Positions 5,346 to 7,529 of a stretch of 7,529 bases of DNA are shown piece by piece (within the stretch, counting starts at the first letter, position 1; each line of letters opens with the position of its first letter). The notes below the pieces were generated by a model that saw nothing but the letters and a program-made list of their open reading frames with translations, was not told the DNA's origin and searched no databases. The DNA comes from Candidatus Bathyarchaeota archaeon (GTDB lineage: Archaea > Thermoproteota > Bathyarchaeia > TCS64), in contig JAUVYU010000028.1 in assembly GCA_030602935.1 (NCBI GenBank), positions 1 to 7,529 on the forward strand. The letters are read 5' to 3'. The translations under genes and the position numbers were made by a program.

Positions 5346-6053
5346 TTAGCCGGGCAGTCGATGACCCTTTTCAGTCAGATGAACTTCCCGGTCTCCAGGC
5401 TTGAGGCCAAGAGTAACTAGCACGCGTGTCAAGAATCCGCCGCCTTTGCGCTTTTTGACATCGATTAGACCCTGTTCAATTAGCGCTGACAACGCATAAT
5501 CTAACTCTGCGTCCTCAGGGATCAGTTTCTTCAAGAGTTCGTTCCTCTGCATTATCCCGCTGGATCGTCGAAGTTCAGATAGGAGAAGGCTCTGGAGGTA
5601 TGATGCTTGGAGGGAACCATCATCCTGTGAGGGTGCAGCTGTATCGGTCACGGCGCGATCATCAACGCTTAAATTATTGTTGTACTGCTCACCGCCTATA
5701 GTTCCCGATATCAGCTCCCTGAGGTCCTCAGAGACGTTCAACCCTTTCTCGGATAGGCTCCACTTGTCGAAGGTGTATTTATCGTCGTAAACTAACGTGG
5801 TGGGCTTACCCCGTTCTTGCTCCTTCGTTATCAGGTCTGCTTCCTGAAGGGAGCGCAGCCACGCGTTTATCTCCTTCTTTGAGAGGTCTATTCCTATTTC
5901 GTCTAGGTGAGTCTGGATGTCCAGCGTTGTCAGGTGTTCCTTCTCCTTCTCTACGATGAATATGTTGAACAAAGTCCTGGCATTCCGACTCCTGAAAGGT
6001 TTGTATGCCCTCTCAAACAGTTGATCGAAGAGTTTCTGGTCTAGTCCTTGCAT
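5346..6053 (-). CDS. Tandem winged-helix protein, putative transcription regulator
   Basis: I do not recognise a named family. The 235 residues split into two winged-helix-like halves joined by a polar, probably flexible linker (about 108-150, rich in N, D, S and Q). The first (about 25-107) has RTLFNIFIVEKEKEHLT as helix 1, a recognition-helix-like SKKEINAWLRSLQEADLI (58-75), then a wing ending in WSLSEKG. The second (about 152-232) has LLLSELRRSSG, then a helix ending LDYALSALIEQGLI (184-197), a basic wing (KKRKGGG) and LTEKG. The LxxxGLI...LTEKG pattern is typical of archaeal DNA-binding winged helices. No signal peptide or membrane segment is seen, so it is cytosolic. The ATG at 6053 follows an AGGAGG 11 bases upstream. 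It lies downstream of the threonine dehydrogenase on the same strand, but a gap of about 100 bases with a TATA-like box and an inverted repeat suggests its own, possibly self-controlled, promoter. Confidence 0.75.
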   Translation of the reverse strand: MQGLDQKLFDQLFERAYKPFRSRNARTLFNIFIVEKEKEHLTTLDIQTHLDEIGIDLSKKEINAWLRSLQEADLITKEQERGKPTTLVYDDKYTFDKWSLSEKGLNVSEDLRELISGTIGGEQYNNNLSVDDRAVTDTAAPSQDDGSLQASYLQSLLLSELRRSSGIMQRNELLKKLIPEDAELDYALSALIEQGLIDVKKRKGGGFLTRVLVTLGLKPGDREVHLTEKGHRLPG

Positions 6054-6064
6054 ATTTACGCATT

Positions 6065-6070
6065 CCTCCT
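6065..6070 (-). promoter_or_regulatory. Shine-Dalgarno of the tandem winged-helix gene
   Basis: Minus-strand AGGAGG lies 11 bases before the ATG at 6053. The spacing is slightly long, but it is the strongest ribosome-binding match in this intergenic region and supports that start. Confidence 0.55.
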
Positions 6071-6091
6071 AGCTCAAATGACTCCATTTCT

Positions 6092-6114
6092 ATATTCAGA
6101 TATTTCCTGAATAT
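6092..6114. promoter_or_regulatory. Inverted repeat, candidate operator of the tandem winged-helix gene
   Basis: ATATTCAG (6092-6099) and CTGAATAT (6107-6114) are exact reverse complements with a 7-base spacer. The element lies 39-61 bases upstream of the start codon, partly overlapping the A/T-rich TATA-like run (minus-strand AATTTAATATT, about 6111-6121). A bound regulator would block initiation, so autoregulation by the encoded winged-helix protein is a reasonable inference. Confidence 0.5.
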
Positions 6115-6156
6115 TAAATTTTGCCTATCTCCGATATAAAAATCCTCAGGAAGGCT

Positions 6157-7128
6157 TCAATCTTTGGATAGAATCTCCCTAAGATTCCTCAACATGTCCT
6201 CTGTCATAGTTGCGAGATCGAATCTGGGCTCCCAGCCCCACTCCATCCGAGCTGACGAGTCATCTATCGTCTTCGGCCAGGAATCCGCTATCGCCTGCCT
6301 GTGATCATGTTCATAGGAAATCACAAAGTCGGGGATGTGCTTCTTGATCTCCTCAGCCAGCTCAGCGGGGGAGAAACTGATCGCCGCCACGTTATAGTCT
6401 CCGTGATGCCTCAGCCTGGAGACGTCCGCGTCCATCAGATCTAGGGTGCACTTGATGCAGTCTGGCATGTACATCATCGGGAGGGTGGAGTCCTCCTTGA
6501 GGAAGCAGGTATACTCGCCTTTCTTGATCGCCTCGTGGAAGATCTCGACCGCGTAGTCGGTCGTCCCGCCCCCGGGTGGGGTCTTGTAGCTGATTATCCC
6601 GGGATACCGTACGCCCCTCACGTCGAGGCCGAACTTCTCGAAATAGTAGTTAGATAGGAGCTCTCCGGATACCTTGGTCAATCCGTACATGGTCCTCGGC
6701 TTCAGTATAGTGTCCTGTGGAGTCCTGTCCCGGGGGGTCTCCGGGCCGAACGCGGCGATGGAGCTGGGCACGAAAACCCGGTCAAGGCCGTTCTCCCTGG
6801 CTACTTCGAGGACGTTGTAGGTGCCGTTGACGTTGACATCCCAGGCCAGCCACGGGTTTTCCTCGCCAGCAACTGACAGGATAGCAGCCATATGGTAGAT
6901 GGTGTCTATGCCGTATTCCTTGACCACTCCCTCAACATTGTCCTTCTTGGTTACATCGATCTTCTCCAAGGGCCCCGAGCCCAGGTCACCACGAGGGGGT
7001 CTGCGGTGGATCCCGATGACGACGTTCTCGCCGCCGTACATCCTCTGGAGCTCTGGGACCAGCTCGGACCCTATCTGACCAGTGGCGCCTGTGACCAGAA
7101 TCCTGCGTCCATGAGTTGGCACGGTCAC
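6157..7128 (-). CDS. tdh: L-threonine 3-dehydrogenase, SDR (NAD-dependent epimerase-like) type
   Basis: NAD+-dependent oxidation of L-threonine to 2-amino-3-ketobutyrate, the first step of threonine breakdown to glycine and acetyl-CoA. The 323 residues have the extended-SDR layout: a GATGQIG NAD-binding loop (14-20), a catalytic S in PSSIAAFG (121-128), and the Y148-x3-K152 pair in MYGLTKVSGE. The block RYPGIISYKTPPGGGTTDYA (174-193), followed by LPMMYMPDC (216-224), is characteristic of the SDR-type threonine dehydrogenase rather than of sugar epimerases. The start is GTG at 7128; a second GTG two codons on (7122) is also possible, and the ATG at 7130 is out of frame. The divergent neighbour encodes the next enzyme of the pathway, which strongly supports the assignment. 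It is unrelated to the zinc MDR-type threonine dehydrogenases of many other archaea. Confidence 0.92.
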   Translation of the reverse strand: MTVPTHGRRILVTGATGQIGSELVPELQRMYGGENVVIGIHRRPPRGDLGSGPLEKIDVTKKDNVEGVVKEYGIDTIYHMAAILSVAGEENPWLAWDVNVNGTYNVLEVARENGLDRVFVPSSIAAFGPETPRDRTPQDTILKPRTMYGLTKVSGELLSNYYFEKFGLDVRGVRYPGIISYKTPPGGGTTDYAVEIFHEAIKKGEYTCFLKEDSTLPMMYMPDCIKCTLDLMDADVSRLRHHGDYNVAAISFSPAELAEEIKKHIPDFVISYEHDHRQAIADSWPKTIDDSSARMEWGWEPRFDLATMTEDMLRNLREILSKD

Positions 7129-7144
7129 ATCGTTTGTGTTTAGA

Positions 7145-7166
7145 CGTAGTAGAATAAGAAACTACG
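7145..7166. promoter_or_regulatory. Dyad in the tdh/kbl divergent promoter region
   Basis: CGTAGT (7145-7150) and ACTACG (7161-7166) flank a 10-base A-rich centre. On the minus strand this centre reads TTCTTATTCT, a weak TATA-like element about 22-32 bases before the tdh start. A regulator bound here could control tdh, and perhaps kbl, whose start is about 60 bases further right. The role is inferred. Confidence 0.35.
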
Positions 7167-7224
7167 CTTTTTTCTCCAAAAAAGGTAAAAGGGTCAGGCA
7201 GGGTGAATTAATTGTGAATTTGGT

Positions 7225-7529
7225 ATGAGGGATCCAACTAGGTTCCTGAAGGAAGAGTACGACGACCTGGTGGACAAGGCACTTGACTGGAAGCTGAAGA
7301 CACTAACCGGTCCAAGTGAGCCTGTGTCGGTCGTCGACGGGAAGAAGGTCATCGTCCTCTGCTCAAACAACTACCTCGGGCTCACCACCCACCCTAAGTT
7401 AAAGGAGGCAGCTCTCCAGGCGATAGGCAGCCACGGCGTCGGCTCTGGTGCGGTTAGGCCGATATCCGGGAATATAAATCTCCATGTCGAGCTGGAGAGG
7501 AGGCTGGCGAGGTTCAAGGGGGCGGAGGC
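7225..7529 (+). CDS. kbl: 2-amino-3-ketobutyrate CoA ligase (glycine C-acetyltransferase), 5' part
   Basis: PLP enzyme of the alpha-oxoamine synthase family that cleaves 2-amino-3-ketobutyrate with CoA to glycine and acetyl-CoA. Only the first 101 codons are in the window; the frame runs open off the right edge. Visible family motifs are CSNNYLGLTTHPKLKEAA (46-63), the Gly-rich GVGSGAVRPISG (71-82) and LHVELERRLARFKGAEA at the edge. All match Kbl closely, and its relative 8-amino-7-oxononanoate synthase (BioF) less so. BioF cannot be excluded from sequence alone, but the divergent threonine dehydrogenase makes Kbl much more likely. The ATG at 7225 is the first in-frame start. An A-rich run (about 7177-7200) upstream could hold the promoter, but no clear Shine-Dalgarno is adjacent. 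Confidence 0.9.
   Translation, partial: MRDPTRFLKEEYDDLVDKALDWKLKTLTGPSEPVSVVDGKKVIVLCSNNYLGLTTHPKLKEAALQAIGSHGVGSGAVRPISGNINLHVELERRLARFKGAE

Noticed and set aside
5277..5420. Plus-strand frame running from the gap into the 3' end of the tandem winged-helix gene
   Set aside because: It has no start codon before the overlap, its front end carries a stop, and it lies opposite a better-supported gene.
1..7529. CRISPR arrays, insertion sequences, phage or defence genes
   Set aside because: No regularly spaced long repeats, transposase, integrase or defence-family proteins are visible on either strand.

Overview
The window reads as a stretch of archaeal chromosome. It has an Sm-like archaeal protein, a single-OB-fold ssDNA-binding protein of the crenarchaeal SSB type, A/T-rich TATA-like boxes about 25-40 bases ahead of several start codons (some apparently leaderless), GTG and TTG starts, and archaeal-type amino-acid enzymes. 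An uncultured member of the TACK/Thermoproteota side (for example a Bathyarchaeia-like lineage) would fit, but the lineage is only an inference.

Layout from left to right: (1) 69-1400, minus, threonine synthase with a zinc-ribbon N-terminus and a C-terminal PadR-like winged-helix domain. The domain is cut off at a stop codon inside a small inverted structure at the window's left edge (1-88). (2) 1503-1805, plus, a 100-residue SSB-like OB-fold protein, divergent from the threonine synthase across a promoter region of about 100 bp. (3) 1806-1988, a short gap holding a doubtful 48-codon reading frame. (4) 1989-2264, minus, an Sm-like (LSm) RNA-binding protein starting at TTG behind a good Shine-Dalgarno. 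(5) 2356-2907 (or 3006), minus, a class I SAM-dependent methyltransferase. (6) About 3006-3491, a long gene-free stretch rich in dyads, including a perfect 20-bp palindrome, several hairpins and a threefold short direct repeat. (7) 3492-5228, plus, dihydroxy-acid dehydratase (ilvD). (8) 5346-6053, minus, an unrecognised protein with two winged-helix domains and an inverted repeat in its promoter. (9) 6157-7128, minus, the SDR-type L-threonine 3-dehydrogenase. (10) 7225 to the right edge, plus, the start of 2-amino-3-ketobutyrate CoA ligase (kbl), divergent from the dehydrogenase.

Functionally the window is centred on threonine and branched-chain amino acids. Threonine synthase makes threonine. 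The dehydrogenase and kbl break it down to glycine and acetyl-CoA. IlvD catalyses a late step of valine/isoleucine synthesis, and isoleucine is itself made from threonine. Two DNA-binding modules (the PadR-like tail on threonine synthase and the tandem winged-helix protein) sit among these genes and could tune them, but this is inference.

The most striking observation is at the left edge. A 60-bp segment between two perfect 14-bp inverted repeats is reversed relative to the threonine synthase gene. If it is flipped back, the reading frame continues through a normal PadR-type wing. This could be a natural inversion by template switching, a switchable segment, or a fold-back artefact at a contig end.
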